This document shows positions 33,574 to 45,568 of a stretch of 64,000 bases of DNA, one piece after another. The notes under the pieces are model-generated. The model ran no database searches and was not told the origin of the DNA. It saw nothing but the letters and a program-made list of their open reading frames with translations. Location of the stretch: positions 76,610,633 through 76,674,632 of the forward strand of contig OY294068.1 in the NCBI GenBank assembly GCA_958510875.1, given 5' to 3'. The DNA is from Endomychus coccineus (lineage: Eukaryota; Arthropoda; Insecta; Coleoptera; Endomychidae). How positions within the stretch are numbered: position 1 is the first letter of the stretch; each line of letters opens with the position of its first letter. The position numbers were made by a program, and so were the translations under genes.

Positions 33574-33993
33574 ACTAGTTTTTACTTCATAATTATTTCG
33601 TATATTGATTTTTTGGAATTAGTGGGGAAGCACGTTGTGATTTCACGAAAAAATATAATTTCGCATAGATAACTGTGATGTAACCTTGGTTATCTTACAT
33701 ATGAAAAATGTATTGACGAACTCTTTCGAATATACCTTATGTCTAATTAATGATGGCATACGATTCAAATATCCTGTTCCCTTGTTTATTTTGGAGTGGA
33801 ATTTTGTGAACTAGTGACGTCAAGTAATCCTCTTCTTATCTAACTGTTAGGGTAATTGTTATTCAGAAATCGGCACGCAATCTAACTAAAGTGCAGTCCA
33901 AAATGAACAAGATCTAAGAAACAGGATATTTGAGTCGTGTGACATTATTAATTACACATGAGGTATATTCGAAAGAGTTCACCAGTCGATGTT
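33574..33993. repeat. Possible Gypsy LTR remnant containing a hairpin of about 95-bp arms
   Basis: A purine-rich stretch (AGTGGGGAAG near 33621) after the Pol stop could be a polypurine tract. Downstream, about 33708-33797 and 33893-33993 are imperfect inverted copies (CTCTTTCGAATATACC and GGTATATTCGAAAGAG). The hairpin may be part of the LTR or a separate MITE. No target-site duplication was identified. Confidence 0.5.
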
Positions 33994-34595
33994 AAGGCGA
34001 ATTGATGCATGCGTTGCAGTAGGCGGTGGTCATTTTCAGCAATTATTGTAAATATTATTAACTTGTTTGTAGATGTAGCTTAGTCTTAGTCTTCTAAATG
34101 ATCTAAGTCAGTCACATCACAATACAATCAATAGAAGACACATTATGTCACTTATTTCTCAAAATTCAACTCACAAAATTCCAACGCAGGCTTAACTTTA
34201 AATCGTTTTTTCCCAAAACAGCTGGGTTTAGCGATAAATACTAAGAGTACTTTTTGTATGTCAAATTGAATGAGGAATGAGTCTGTTTAGTCAAAAATGA
34301 CATACAGTGTGACACAAAAGAGCTATGGTTATTTAAATTCAAGGTACAACACTGTGTGTGGCGTCCTCTAACATTATACAAAAAACTGAGTAAATATCTG
34401 AGTTTCTCAACATTAATACTCCCAGTATCCCGAATTTCGTCAAATTGTCATGTTATTGAACAAAAATATAATCAAAAAATTAAATGAAAACTTGTTTTTG
34501 TATGGCCTGTATCTCAAGAACCAAGCCGTTGCTGACCCATGTTCATATGAACTTTTTGTCTTAAAGCTAGTCGAAGATTAATTCTTCAAAGTTTC
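33994..34595. other. No recognisable gene
   Basis: AT-rich sequence with no supported reading frame. A GTGACACAAAAGAGCTATGG motif near 34309 looks like a transposon tip, but I could not find its partner. Confidence 0.35.
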
Positions 34596-34659
34596 TTGGA
34601 TAGTAGACTTCCGCGGACAGCTAATCTTGAAAAATCTTGTCTTCCGGATGGATTCCGCG

Positions 34660-34740
34660 TCACAATAGCTCGACTTGATGCCGACGTTTCGCCAACCATT
34701 ACAGGTGGCATCTTCAGGGCAGGCTTGAGGCTTGAACTGA
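34660..34740 (-). ncRNA. Degenerate hammerhead-like motif of a Penelope-like tail
   Basis: On the - strand, UGCC (34721-34718) and GGCA (34682-34679) could form stem I, CUGAAGA (34717-34711) fits the hammerhead core CUGANGA, stem II is GCCA/UGGC, and GAAA (34690-34687) is followed by CGUC. Stem III is too short to form. The CUGAAGAUG...GGCGAAACGUC layout is common in arthropod Penelope-like repeats. Probably a relic. Confidence 0.45.
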
Positions 34741-34819
34741 AACTTTCAGTTTCATGTATTTCAAAATTTGGAAATAGCTTTGAAGTGATTAGAATAGAAA
34801 CTTCATTTTGGGGCTAGAT

Positions 34820-35532
34820 AGTCTTTTTACAAGCGGTACTACTAACACTCAGTTTCAATTTTTCATATGGAATCATAGCATTTGATTAAACAGTCATGAC
34901 AGCAGTGTCCTTCTGGTTATAAATGCATATGGCAATCATATATTTTCTGACAGAAGTAAAAGCATCGTGAATGGAATTTTGACGTCACATCTTTATGTAC
35001 CACGTCATAAAGATGATCTTGAATTCTTCATGTAATGAACCATAGTTCGACTGGGATGAATTTACAATAAATTAATTGCTCTGTTGCATCATGAAAGTAA
35101 GATTGACGATATATAATCCTTTTTGTCAATGATTTTGCCAGTTCACCTGTTCGCAAAATATCAAGGTAGCAATAAGGAACCAGCATTACATATACGAATA
35201 TCTTGAGACATAATATGGCAATCATGGTCGGTGTTTGATCAATGTATGATTTGTATTATAGATAACACTGCAGACTTTACACGAAGAGCTACATTAATTC
35301 ACTATATTCAAAGTCAGCATCGAATAGTTACCGAAAATTTCTCAGTACTGAAGGGATCTTGTATATGGAATTATCAAATGAATCTATTAAGTGATTATTC
35401 GGTTCTTAAGGGAATATAAACCAGTCTGGTAAGGAAATAATTCACAGCTCATATTTCTTGATGTAACTTGGATATTTCAGAATGATTATAGCATTCTGTG
35501 TCGTGATGAAATAATAATTCTATGAGAACTAT
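34820..35532. repeat. Upstream region of gene 3, partly duplicated, no gene
   Basis: The stretch around 35225-35330 (with ATAGATAACACTGCAGAC) is similar to 41228-41320 in the gene 4 module. The rest is unassigned AT-rich sequence. Confidence 0.5.
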
Positions 35533-35818
35533 ATGATGTTGCACGGTGGCAATCAAGAATGTTTTGACCCTAAGGCGAAACTGACAATCCAAATTGACGT
35601 GGCGAAAAGAGAAGTTTCGTGGATGGTTTCAAATGCAATTGATTCTGAATTTGAGCAGACCGTGCCTTATCATGATGGCTAATGCTTTATATCATAGCGA
35701 AGCAGAGAAGAAGTCACCTAATGTATTATCGAAAACAGAAAAGAGAGGAATACAAGAGTTACTGAAACAGCATAACATCAAATTTGAACAAGTGAGCAAC
35801 ATTTTTTTAAAGGTAAAT
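35533..35818 (+). pseudogene. Unidentified coding fragment, copy 2
   Basis: Two overlapping frames look protein-coding. The first gives AKLTIQIDVAKREVSWMVSN and ends VPYHDG followed by a stop. One frame further it continues ANALYHSEAEKKSP and RGIQELLKQHNIKFEQVSNI, ending at AAG|GTAAAT, which could be a splice donor. A related copy lies at 14800-15194. The protein family is not recognised. The frame change at VPYHDG occurs in both copies, which suggests that decay began before the duplication, or that a short intron is misread here. Confidence 0.45.
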
Positions 35819-35905
35819 TGGCATCTAAGAACGAAGTTAATAATTTTATTGAAGTTTAAAAATATTTACGTTTCGGTGAGATTTTTCCTACTTTGCTCAA
35901 TATAA

Positions 35906-36990
35906 TAAAAGTGAGTTATAATCCATGATTTTAATTCATGTTCGAAGTCTGCGTATTTCGATTTTGACGCATTTTAACTAATAAAAGTTTAGTATGTAAA
36001 TGTGGGTAGATAGAAATATGTTATACCTATGTTTCACGTTGTGAGAGATATTAATAATAATAAAAAATATGTTCGTTTATTATATAGTATTCTTATGTTT
36101 TGACACCATAACTTACAAGAAAAGATTTAAAAAAGCAAAAGTTGTTTCATTTCACCTTAACCGTCAGATGTTAAAGTATTTTGTCCTAATATAATAGAGT
36201 TGAGTTAACACATGGCGCGCCACAATGTCACCAGGGGGTGTCAATCTGTAGTTAACATTATTTGTATGTCTTTTGTTCTGGAATATATTATTTCAACCCT
36301 TTTCTATTTTATTTTATTGCCAAGCTTGTCTTACCGATATTGTTAATTACATTGTTTCAGTTTTTCAACAATATGTAGCTTGAGTACTCCTTAACATTTT
36401 CATTCTATAACTATTAAGCAAATTGAATAGTTTTTATAACTTGCATCATTTATTTTTTTGTTTTGTCGGAATAAGGATTGATGGTACGTTCCCCAAAGGC
36501 TAGGGTCAAGATTATATCTATTCGAAAAGCACTGCGTTTACATTTAAGTGACACAGTTTTTGGTGAACGAAGACCGTCTCCGAATAATAAGAGACGTGAC
36601 TCCATCAGGATACCATTTTCCAAATAAGAATGACGTGGCACGTAATGAGCTGAATAATAATGAGGTTTATACCATATTTCAGATACAGGCACTGTAGCAT
36701 TTTACATTACTAATCATCACATTACTTAGCAGCCCTTGGGCCTATTTTGAATTTTTTTATGAAATGACTCGGAAGATACAACGAGGAGGTGTTAATTTTT
36801 CCTATGAATGTTATTGCGAAAATAAGGTTTACAGTTGGTACTGTGATTGTCTTTTGAAATCACAGTTGCTCTTATTGTAAGCGTTATTGGATAACATACT
36901 TAGGTAAAGATCGACCTACTTCAAACTATCAACTAGTAACATGCTATAATATGTTTCATTGAATTCATCGCTAATTATATTTGATAAAAG
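35906..36990. repeat. Duplicated upstream region of gene 3, no gene
   Basis: From about 36175 it aligns with 9410-10200 and with the parts of the gene 2 module outside its insertions. It shows the empty sites for the MULE (TTAATTACATTG near 36346) and the foldback (GGCACGTAATGAGC near 36632). Confidence 0.7.
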
Positions 36991-36994
36991 TGTG

Positions 36995-37085
36995 AATATA
37001 CGGGTGCAATACTCACCTCTGGGGGACCCGCCGCCGATCCGGTGAATCGCTTGCACTAAGCCCGGGGCGGGATATAAGTATATAA
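36995..37085 (+). promoter_or_regulatory. Promoter of gene 3 with a deletion
   Basis: TATATAA at 37079-37085, 55 nt before the ATG. The outer inverted repeat is GTGCAA (37004-37009) and TTGCAC (37051-37056), perfectly paired although both arms differ from those of genes 2 and 4. About 20 bp between GCCCGGGG and GATATAAG are missing, including the GGACGTCC palindrome present in the other three promoters. Confidence 0.7.
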
Positions 37086-37133
37086 ATGTTACAATTACAA
37101 GGGTTCAAACAGATTCAATTTCACATAAGAAAC

Positions 37134-39652
37134 ATGGCTTCCAATGTAAGTGTTACTCAGTGCTTTAATTTTAATGGTATTGTGTAAGCAAGGATTACGT
37201 TTAATTATTCTGCCTCTGTGCAAGTGCATATCGAATTGTTCTTGAGATTATAATGTTTTATATGAAAACTTCTGGTCCATCGGTACTGGCAAGATATAGT
37301 TCAGCTAATGCCAATTGAATCTGATTATTCAAAGTGATCATAAATGAAACGATAGGTGTGCAAAGAGTTCGAAATCTCAAATCGCAAATTAAATTCACAT
37401 ATTGAGTTGCGTATATCAAGTAAATTCTCACATTACAGAACATTTTGATTTTGGAGTGAAATGGAATTGGCTTAACGCCACTCCAAGATAGAACATTCGT
37501 CAGATTGAAATTGTTCACAAATTGTGTAATTTGGACATCATCAAAAATTAACTATGTCTACATTCTTGAAAGTGTTCATGTCATTGGTTGAATTCATTTT
37601 TAAACAATCTGGATTACATCCCAATTTTTTCCTGATACTTACAAACTGCAGATAATTTATGCAAGTAGTTTGTCAATGCGGTGTATTCATATTTTTTTCT
37701 TACGTAATATGTATTGAACCTTCAAAATTGCAAAATCCAGAAGATAGTTTAACTTGATCAAAAAGGACAGATATTTTTATTTTAATCCCATTCAGGAACG
37801 AATTTGAGTTTCGGGAATCGAATCTTGCTTAATCATATGACTAGCATTGGGAAATCTAGTAACGGTATGGAAGAACCTACAATGCCCGGAATTTTGGAAC
37901 AGAAAACACGAAAACATTGCGCAATGAAAACTCTCTTCTATCTATCTATTCTATTTCTTATCTGGATAAATCTTGATTTGCTGAAATAAACTTCATGAAC
38001 ATAACATACAGATAAAGGCCGTAAGTGAGCAGAATCTGATGAGCTCATCTGAATTTATGATTTCTAAGCGATCAATAATTCAGTTTCGAACTTAAATAAA
38101 GGAAACTATGGAATTTTAACGTTAACCATCTCTTATTATGAAATACTAATGGTATTCTTAGATGAACATAAGTTAATAAGTCGGAATCTGTGCTTTAAAA
38201 TATTTAAGGCTAAGTCATACCAGTAAAATGTGAAATTGAATCAACTGAAAATTTATACTAAACTCATTTCGTTTTCAAACCGTGTGTGTCTGCAGTTTCA
38301 ACAGTTATAATGTCATTCTGATACGATAACACAGTGAATTACACAGAAAAAAATTTGGTAGTTTATTCCTGATGTGATAAATTACCATAAAGTAGCGGAT
38401 TCAACAAATCATTGACAAATGGATGACTGAAAGGTTGCCTCGGCTAAAATTTATCAAATTTATTTTCCAAACTTTCATAGTTCCTGTGTATGTATAATGG
38501 AAAATAATATCAACGAAATATGAGATAAATGAGTACCACTGAAAAAAAGATCCAACTGAAAGCAAAGTTTCACGGACTACAAAGTTCAATTTCTTACAAT
38601 TGTTTCATCAACCAGTGACATTCCCAAAACGAGTTATGTGTTCAGTTGAAAACCCTCATAAAACAATTTTGTGACAAATTAAACTTTGTAGTTCGAGTTG
38701 ATTTGAATGTGTGTTTTATTCCAATCATCTATAAAGTTGAACTCCGAATCTGAATAAATGAAAATTCTTCAGTTGTATATTTTGCAATTATCTGAATTAT
38801 AACGAATGCATCATGATAGGAACATGATACATTCACAGGGTTAGGTGAAGCGATCATTCAATATGCATTCCCTTCAATATCTATGAATAAAACCTAACTT
38901 TATTATTATTTCTAGTTCCTGGTCTTTGCCGCCTTCGCGGCTCTCGCCCGAGCTGGTGTACCTGTAGGATACGCCGCTGCTCCTGCAGTCTCTTACTCTA
39001 GTCTATCAGCTCCAGTATCACATGGGTATTCTGCATCAACATATGGCCATGACTCATATGCTGCTCCCGCAGCTTACTCTACACACGGTGCTTATGCTGC
39101 CGCACCCATAGCTCACACTCATGCTGCCGTACCTGTAGCTCAAACATATGCCGCTCCTTCTGTATCCTATGCTGCACCAGCTCTGTCTTACGCTGCTCCA
39201 ATCGCAAAAGTAGCTGTAGAACCTCAAACACCTGCACACTACGATTTTGGATACTCAGTAAATGACCCCCATAGCGGAGACCGCAAAACTCAACAAGAAA
39301 CACGTCATGAAGATGTTGTTCGAGGAAGTTACTCTCTGATTGAATCTGATGGAACAAAACGTATTGTAGAATATACCGCTGATGATTATAATGGTTTCAA
39401 TGCGGTTGTTCACAAAGAACACGCTGCCGCTGCTGTTAAAGCTGTAGCCCCAGTAGTCAAATATGCATCACCTGTAGGTGCTTCACCAGCTTCAACTCAT
39501 GGTTATGCTGCCCCAGATTTATCTCATGGTTATGCCCCCCATCTTACAGTCAAACTTACGCTGCACCAGCAATTGCTAAGATTGCTGCACCAGTAGCGTA
39601 TGCGTCACCAGCTGTATCCTACGCTGCTCATGCACCTGCATACTACCACTGA
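37134..39652 (+). pseudogene. RR-2 cuticular protein, gene 3, frameshifted
   Basis: Exon 1 is 37134-37145 (ATGGCTTCCAAT, then GTAAGT; MASN instead of MAFK). Exon 2 starts at 38916 after TTTCTAG. The frame is open through a signal peptide, a shortened repeat region and the RR-2 domain (about residues 112-172), then a one-base net deletion at about 39533-39545 shifts it to a TAG at 39594-39596. The product would be about 230 aa and lack the APAYYH end, whose sequence still exists in the old frame up to a TGA at 39650-39652. Domain changes include RHED for RRGD and QQET for QHET. With the promoter deletion and altered poly(A) region this is probably a pseudogene, though a shorter protein could be made. 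Confidence 0.75.
37146..38915 (+). other. Intron of gene 3
   Basis: 1770 bp with intact GTAAGT and TTTCTAG splice sites, similar to the introns of genes 1 and 2. No gene is seen. Confidence 0.75.
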
Positions 39653-41229
39653 TATACTGTTGGCTTTACAGAGTGATTAGTAATGTACGTTTGTTTCCAA
39701 GTTTCGTAGATTTGTAAAAATGTGTATTCAATGTTAGATATGATATTCTATCATTATGAATATATTTTTGAATATTTAGTATTTATTCAATTCCATATTT
39801 GCTGAGATAATCTCTCAAATTTACACCTAATCATGGATTTTTCAGAAGAAATGTCAGAAACAAAAACTTCTGGCTTGAGAAAAGATTAATAAGTGTATAC
39901 CACTCAGGAAACTGTCTGATATAAATGACCTAATTGATAAACCGTTATAGGAAAACGTTAACCATGACCGTTGCAGAAATGTTTGGTAATGCAATGACAG
40001 TAAGAGACGACTTCTGAGGTACTTGTTATACATGACATATCAGTGCCAAACCAGCGTCGTTTCATGGTGTATACTGTGCCAGACATGAGTGTTAGCAACT
40101 TGGCAAGGGGTGTGTACCCCTTACGAGGGTGGTATTAAGACATATTGTAGTGGTCGTATTGAAATATGATTTCTACGAACATAGTTGTTGGAGGAATGTT
40201 TAACGCTCGACAGAAATTATGAACTCGACTCACATTCTTTTAGTAGACCATCTCTAATGTCCCGAACTTACGTGAATGCGTTCATATAACATAGTCTACA
40301 GGAAACCATAATCTATACTACTTGTTTATACATGATGAAAATTTTTTTTGTTTCTTCTGACAACATGAAAGGAAATCGATATTGCAATGAATATGCGATT
40401 GAAGAATTGATCAATTCGTAACAATGGCTAAATTGAAAAGAAGGAATGTTTCTTCTAAAACTCGTATGAAGTTTCATCAGTGCAGGGTGCGCTTTTAGAA
40501 TAACTGTCACATAGTAATAATAACTAATGTGGCTTACAGACGGCGACAGTTATCACCGGTAAAAACTGGTCAATATGAATGAATGAATTCAATTTCCGAG
40601 ATTTGGTCTTATTACAGACGATGTAAACAGCTGGGTTCGTTTGGCAAACGATTACGTCTTGATTGTTTCTTTCGCACACTTCAAAGTGTCAGTATAATTT
40701 TGACACGCAATCATTCCGACAACTGTAGCTCTTGCAATCAGCGATAGAGGTGAAACTCAACTTCTCCGTTCAAACTAGCCTAACTTGATGTATGTGCTCA
40801 ATATTATTGCTTAAAACAACCAGAAACCATGACTCGACACCAATGAAATCATCACTTCGTCTTCGTTCATGATACAGACTCGACACTAAGTCAATAGCGA
40901 AATCTTTTCTAAGATCTGTTATTCTACGTGTGAATATTTTGAGTAGGTCCTTCAATTAAGATTCAGTATATTTTGAATTGTATTCCATATTTTTCGAAAT
41001 GACTCGTGGTTCACACTTATGTGTATCAAGTAATTTTCATGATATAGTTATCATTAAGAGAAAAATAGTAGGTGCGACTCTCAATATTGATAAATTGTTC
41101 AAACATATAGAAAATGGCGCTAATACATACCAAGTTACATATACAATACATTTGCAGGAAGTATAACCTATAATAATTATATATAATAGTCTTAAATAAC
41201 ATGACTTTCTAAATTTTATAATAATATTG
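39653..41229. repeat. 3' flank of gene 3 and start of the gene 4 upstream module, no gene
   Basis: The first part is the conserved 3' flank, where the poly(A) hexamer of genes 1 and 2 is replaced by ATTTAG near 39774. The segment 39928-40165 is shared with the gene 2 flank only. From about 40380 to 41220 the block aligns with 5904-7000 and 13700-14420. Confidence 0.65.
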
Positions 41230-41329
41230 GTCCGTGTTTCATCAATAATTCATTTGTTTCATAGATAACGCATAACGCTGCAGACCTTCCAAGAAGAGTT
41301 CCCTAAATCCAGTTTATTTAAGGTCTTTC

Positions 41330-42000
41330 TAGGAATTAACCACACAATGTATGGGTATATTAACTGTGAGAGTTAATCCAAATGAGTTTGATATATCTAG
41401 TAAACTCTCAAGACGTTTATTGGGAGATAAAAAATCTAAGATGATTTTATATTGTGTCAGTTCATTCAGATAAATTAGTGTTTCATATATTTTATCAAAG
41501 CATATTACTTTATTACCCGATGAGCTAGCTTCTGTAAAGGATTGAAATAAAATATAAATTTTTGATTGTACAGAGTAAGTTTTATAGTGGAACATTCAAA
41601 ATGCTTTTCAAAAGAAAGTTGTTTCACTGTACGTTTGTGCAGGTATATTGCTCTTATTAGTGTTTATTTTAAAATTTCTAAAGTCCGTTTTCTTTTCCTG
41701 CATTTGTTTTCGTACGAGAGATTGTAGTCCATTCGGTACTATTTCCATTAATGACAGATTTTATCGATTCAGATTTATCTTTGTTATTTCTCAATTCAGT
41801 TGTTCCTTTTGAGATTTCACTATAATCATTTTGTAAACTGTTGTCAATCGCTTTTTATACCACTAGCAGTTTCTGTTTGCTTTTTAGTGGGTTTCATATC
41901 TGTATTGTCATTTTTTAGCATCTCCAATTTGTCTACTTTGTTCCGTAATTAGCATTTTTAATTCATCAATTTCTATTCTACATTCTTTCATGAATTAAAA
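41330..42000 (-). pseudogene. LINE endonuclease-region fragment
   Basis: On the - strand 41595-41329 gives IYETLIYLNELTQYKIILDF and then SFGLTLTVNIPIH, resembling the end of the apurinic endonuclease domain of LINEs (sequence of the type LL-S-GL-LTVNIPTRV). Farther upstream on the same strand, a charged coiled-coil-like stretch (ECRIEIDELKMLITEQSRQI) may come from ORF1. Frames are broken; no reverse transcriptase follows. Confidence 0.5.
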
Positions 42001-42894
42001 CAACTTATAGTCTAGGAGCCAGAGCAATATTGATGGTCTGAACATTAACCCGATGGCACTATGGTTTATCATTAGAGGACGGTTCAATGATCAACTCATC
42101 TCATAGACCAAATTTTCCCCGGCTGCTAGATCTCGAGATACAGCATCCGCATTTTTTCTTTTTTTTGATTAGAGGTTAACCCTTTGCAAGTTGCGGTTAC
42201 TTGAGAAGCATGTCATTCTTATACACTTCCGCCATGTGCCATCATTTTTATCGTGTCCGTTTATCAGGCCGACCAGTTAAAATTGAACCGAAAATGTACT
42301 GCAAGTTAACCCTCCCAAACCCGGTGGAAAATGTTCATTGGTATTGGTAATTGTTCACATACCCAATGCCATCAAAAGTTATCGGTCCATTTCCGAGTAA
42401 TTGGCCATTATTTGGACCAAAAATGTTTCTTTTTTTCATTTTGTGGATAAAACTTGCGGGTTACAAGGTAACATGATGGCACCATGTTAAATAACTTTAT
42501 TGGAGGTCAAATGAAGATTTAAAATTATTGCCATCACTCCTTGCCTATTTCAACTGCCAAAACCCTCTAAAACAAGTCCCCAAAAAAATATGAATCATAT
42601 GATAATATGACCAACTTTATGATAAATTAGTCAATTATTGGGACTCTGTCTGGGTTTAAAATCGAAACGGCTCTTCTTTATTTATTCTTTTCATTCTGCC
42701 GGATGATTGATCATACCTTGTTACGTGAACCAATACCATATTCTCGCAGATATTGATAACGGTGCACCATGATGATACTGTCGCAGGAACATATGCTACT
42801 CGAGAGTGTCCTAATGGAACTGTACTGTCTCCTGCTCTAAGAATCTGATGATGGACAGTTTGATAGTCGAGTTTAATGAGCTTTAGATTTACAC
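42001..42894. other. No supported gene
   Basis: No domain recognised. The - strand frame at 42656-42940 overlaps the start of the LINE below and looks like its shadow. Confidence 0.35.
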
Positions 42895-44815
42895 GCAAGC
42901 CTAGGAAGGCGACATGGCCGCTGTGGCTCTTGATTGACACGCGGCTATCTCGTGAATGCTGTAGAACACTGCACTTATCAACGTGTCTTGCTGGTGTCAG
43001 GTCGGGGGTATCAAGGTGAATTCCGAAAAGACTGAAGTGGTTCTTTTCACGAGGGAACGGAGGCTAGGACCCAGAGCAACCCAGAGATTTGTCTTTTAGT
43101 GAGGACCTGGCCCCTTATTAGACTTATTGGAGTAACTTAGAGTTATCCTAAATGCTGAACAGAGCTGAAAATGCACCTGGAAACCCGGGTGAAGAAGGCC
43201 ATTGCATCCTTATAGGCATGCAGGAGAGCCTGCGCACATGGGGTCCACGACCACGGGTTCTGTGCTGGATCTGCATGGCCATGATCAGCACAACTATAAC
43301 ATACGCAGAATTGCCGTTGTGTGGTGGCCGGCCACGGAAACGGTTCTGTCTCGTCTGGCGCTGGACATGGCTTAACTACTCCCTTGCAAGGAGATGACGA
43401 GGCTATGAGGACCGCCCCCACTAGGGTTCTCTAGGTCCTGGTGGCAATCAGTACCTCACAGTCCAACATCGAAACAGTGTCTGCGGGCACGGTATTTCGT
43501 CCTGCAAAATTTGGCCTTGGAGTGCCAATCTCATTGACCACCGGGTTCCACCCCATCAGAGAGATATTGAATAGACAGTGGCTGTCAGTTTGGCTCAGTT
43601 TCCCCGGTATGAGTCAGGCGAAACTTCATATTGCTCGAATACCCTTCTCTCTACAAATAGAAATCGCCCAAATTTGGTGACAGGACTCCTCACAGCATAC
43701 TGTCATCTGAATGAATATTCCATCATTATCATCATCATTTGAGCTCCATGATCAAAAACCTATTATATTTTACCTGGTTTGTAGCCCAACAGAATTCCAG
43801 AATATTGCTAACGCTGACTTCCATAAGTTCTTCTGGGAGCAGTTTTGCTTCACCGAAGTAACAGTGCCCGAATAATATCAAAGCAGGGCATGCCAACAAT
43901 ATGTGAGAGGCAGCTTATTCCACCTCTCAGTATTTCCTACATATATGATCATCTGCAATGCCCATCGTATGAATGTTTGCTGAGATGACAGTGATCTGTT
44001 AGGATTTCAGTCATCTCTCTGATGTCTATTGAGAAGAAGGAGGTTCTTTGAGAGCCTAAACACAAGCTTGTTGGAAGAGAGCTTCGCCTGCGTGATCATT
44101 CTCGCCACAAGACAGACCACACTTTGTTCAGTTGGACCAGAAGGGCGAGATCCGCCACGCAATTTGATCAAGCGAACATTGGCTTCGCCTGACCAGAGAG
44201 TCGGTGATTTTATTTCTTTCAACACTACTGTGTCTCAGGGAGTCAGATGAGTTCACCTTCATCTCTCCTGGCTAGTTCAGCCAGTGTATCTCTGCATTCT
44301 TTGACAAGCCTCGATGTGATTCAAGAAGACGTGAGAGCTCCTAGAGCAGATCGGATGTCTGTGCAGATGCTTATGCGCTTGTTTACATAATTTCTTTGCA
44401 GGTATCCCGTGGCGCAAGTCAATATTGCATACACCTCCTCTTGAAAAACCGAGCAGTAAGCGACTAGAGTCACTGAGATAGTGACCTTTGGCCTTTTTAT
44501 GTACACCCCTGTTCAGGAAGTCTGACCTACCTGGTACTCGTGTATGGACCATACGAGCCTACCTGATGGCAATAGGGCGATAGTTTCGTAGCTTCAATCT
44601 CCTCGAATGAATATTTACAATTCTTGATGACACAGTGTGTAGTAGATGCGAAGAAGTGAACGGAACTACCTCTCATATCTTTGTAGAATGTCGAGCAATG
44701 GCTTCTCTTAGCGTACAACATTTCGGCAGCCCATACATGCTTCGGCACTGCCTTCGGTCTGCTGAATTGAGTATTTTATCAAGGGCCGCACAATGTCCAC
44801 TCTCGTTTTGATTCA
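42895..44815 (+). mobile_element. Degenerate LINE with RNase-H-side remnants (host of a nested LINE)
   Basis: On the + strand the frame gives IKVNSEKTEVVLFTRERRLG (about 43008-43070), a reverse transcriptase-end motif (GL-VNP-KTE-VLFTR). LRTWGPRPRVLCWI and TITYAE (near 43225-43310) match the GLRP-V--W-Y--V-RP--TYA region. At 43678-43719 it reads the end of the RNase H/tail region (LLTAYCHLNEY). The frame is then interrupted by the inserted LINE and resumes at 44605, with CSRCEEVNGTTSHIFVEC (about 44637-44690), a CxxC-H-C knuckle typical of the C-terminus. Many stops show it is dead. Confidence 0.75.
43720..44604 (-). mobile_element. 5'-truncated LINE inserted into another LINE
   Basis: The insert is flanked by an 11-bp duplication GAATGAATATT at 43709-43719 and 44605-44615. 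Its - strand encodes an RNase H remnant: SVFQEEVYAILTCATGYLQR and ISICTDIRSALGALTSS (about 44455-44320), followed by ANVRLIKLRGGSRPSGPTE and by LTDHCHLSKHSYDGHC (about 43973-43930), the start of the C-terminal knuckle region. The 3' end carries ATGATGATGATAATGATGG at the left junction, a short repeat tail as in many LINEs. Truncation at 44604 fits incomplete reverse transcription. Confidence 0.8.
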
Positions 44816-45568
44816 TCGATTGATTGCCGAGTGTGATCAAAATAATACTTCATAATCGACTAAATGCAAAATGTATTCATTCCAAAAGAGACATAAACAT
44901 TTTTTACTACTTTTCTTAAAAATCCGTTTTGGAAAAAACCATGCTATAATTCCATTGTTGTAATCGGGGAAAAATGGTCTTTCCAACGATGCCAAATTGG
45001 AGCACTGTTGTCGTTCGGGAAAAAACAAGTTAGCCTTGGATTTCAAATATGCGACATGTGAAAAAAATTTCAATATAGGACAAAACTATCGTTGACTATC
45101 GTTGTCATATGCTTATGTATAAAATTTCATTCAGACATCTCAAAACCGTTCTTCAGATATTTGAAAGTTTAATACTTGATAGAATAATAGGGGCGAAGGA
45201 ATGATAATAGGACTCAAAAAATATGTATTTGGCTAATTGATTGAGAAATAATTCAGAAAATCATACGTTGGATCATCAGTTTGTGAAAAAGGCCTGAAGT
45301 TTCGGAAAATGTGGAAAAACAACAAACTTCACATTTACAGCATCTAAGAACTTTATTTCAGTTGCCTGATGTCGGAAAAATTAGATGTCAGGAAAATTAA
45401 ATTTCAAACCATTGAAATTCACTGAAAACGCCTAAAAGTATAGAATCAAGGTGATAAATGAGGTTTTTACAATCTTACTAATACACGTACCATACTATTT
45501 TGAATTTCAAATCATTACATTCTTAGCAGCCCTTTGTCCATTTCAATTTTTTATGATCCAGAACTCAC
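44816..45568. repeat. Duplicated upstream region of gene 4, no gene
   Basis: Aligns with 8764-10000 in the gene 1 module with internal deletions, ending at CACAACGAGG near 45566-45575. Confidence 0.6.

Noticed and set aside
35865..35895. Third hammerhead-like site (ACGTTTCGGTGAG)
   Set aside because: The CUGANGA core and paired stems are missing around it.
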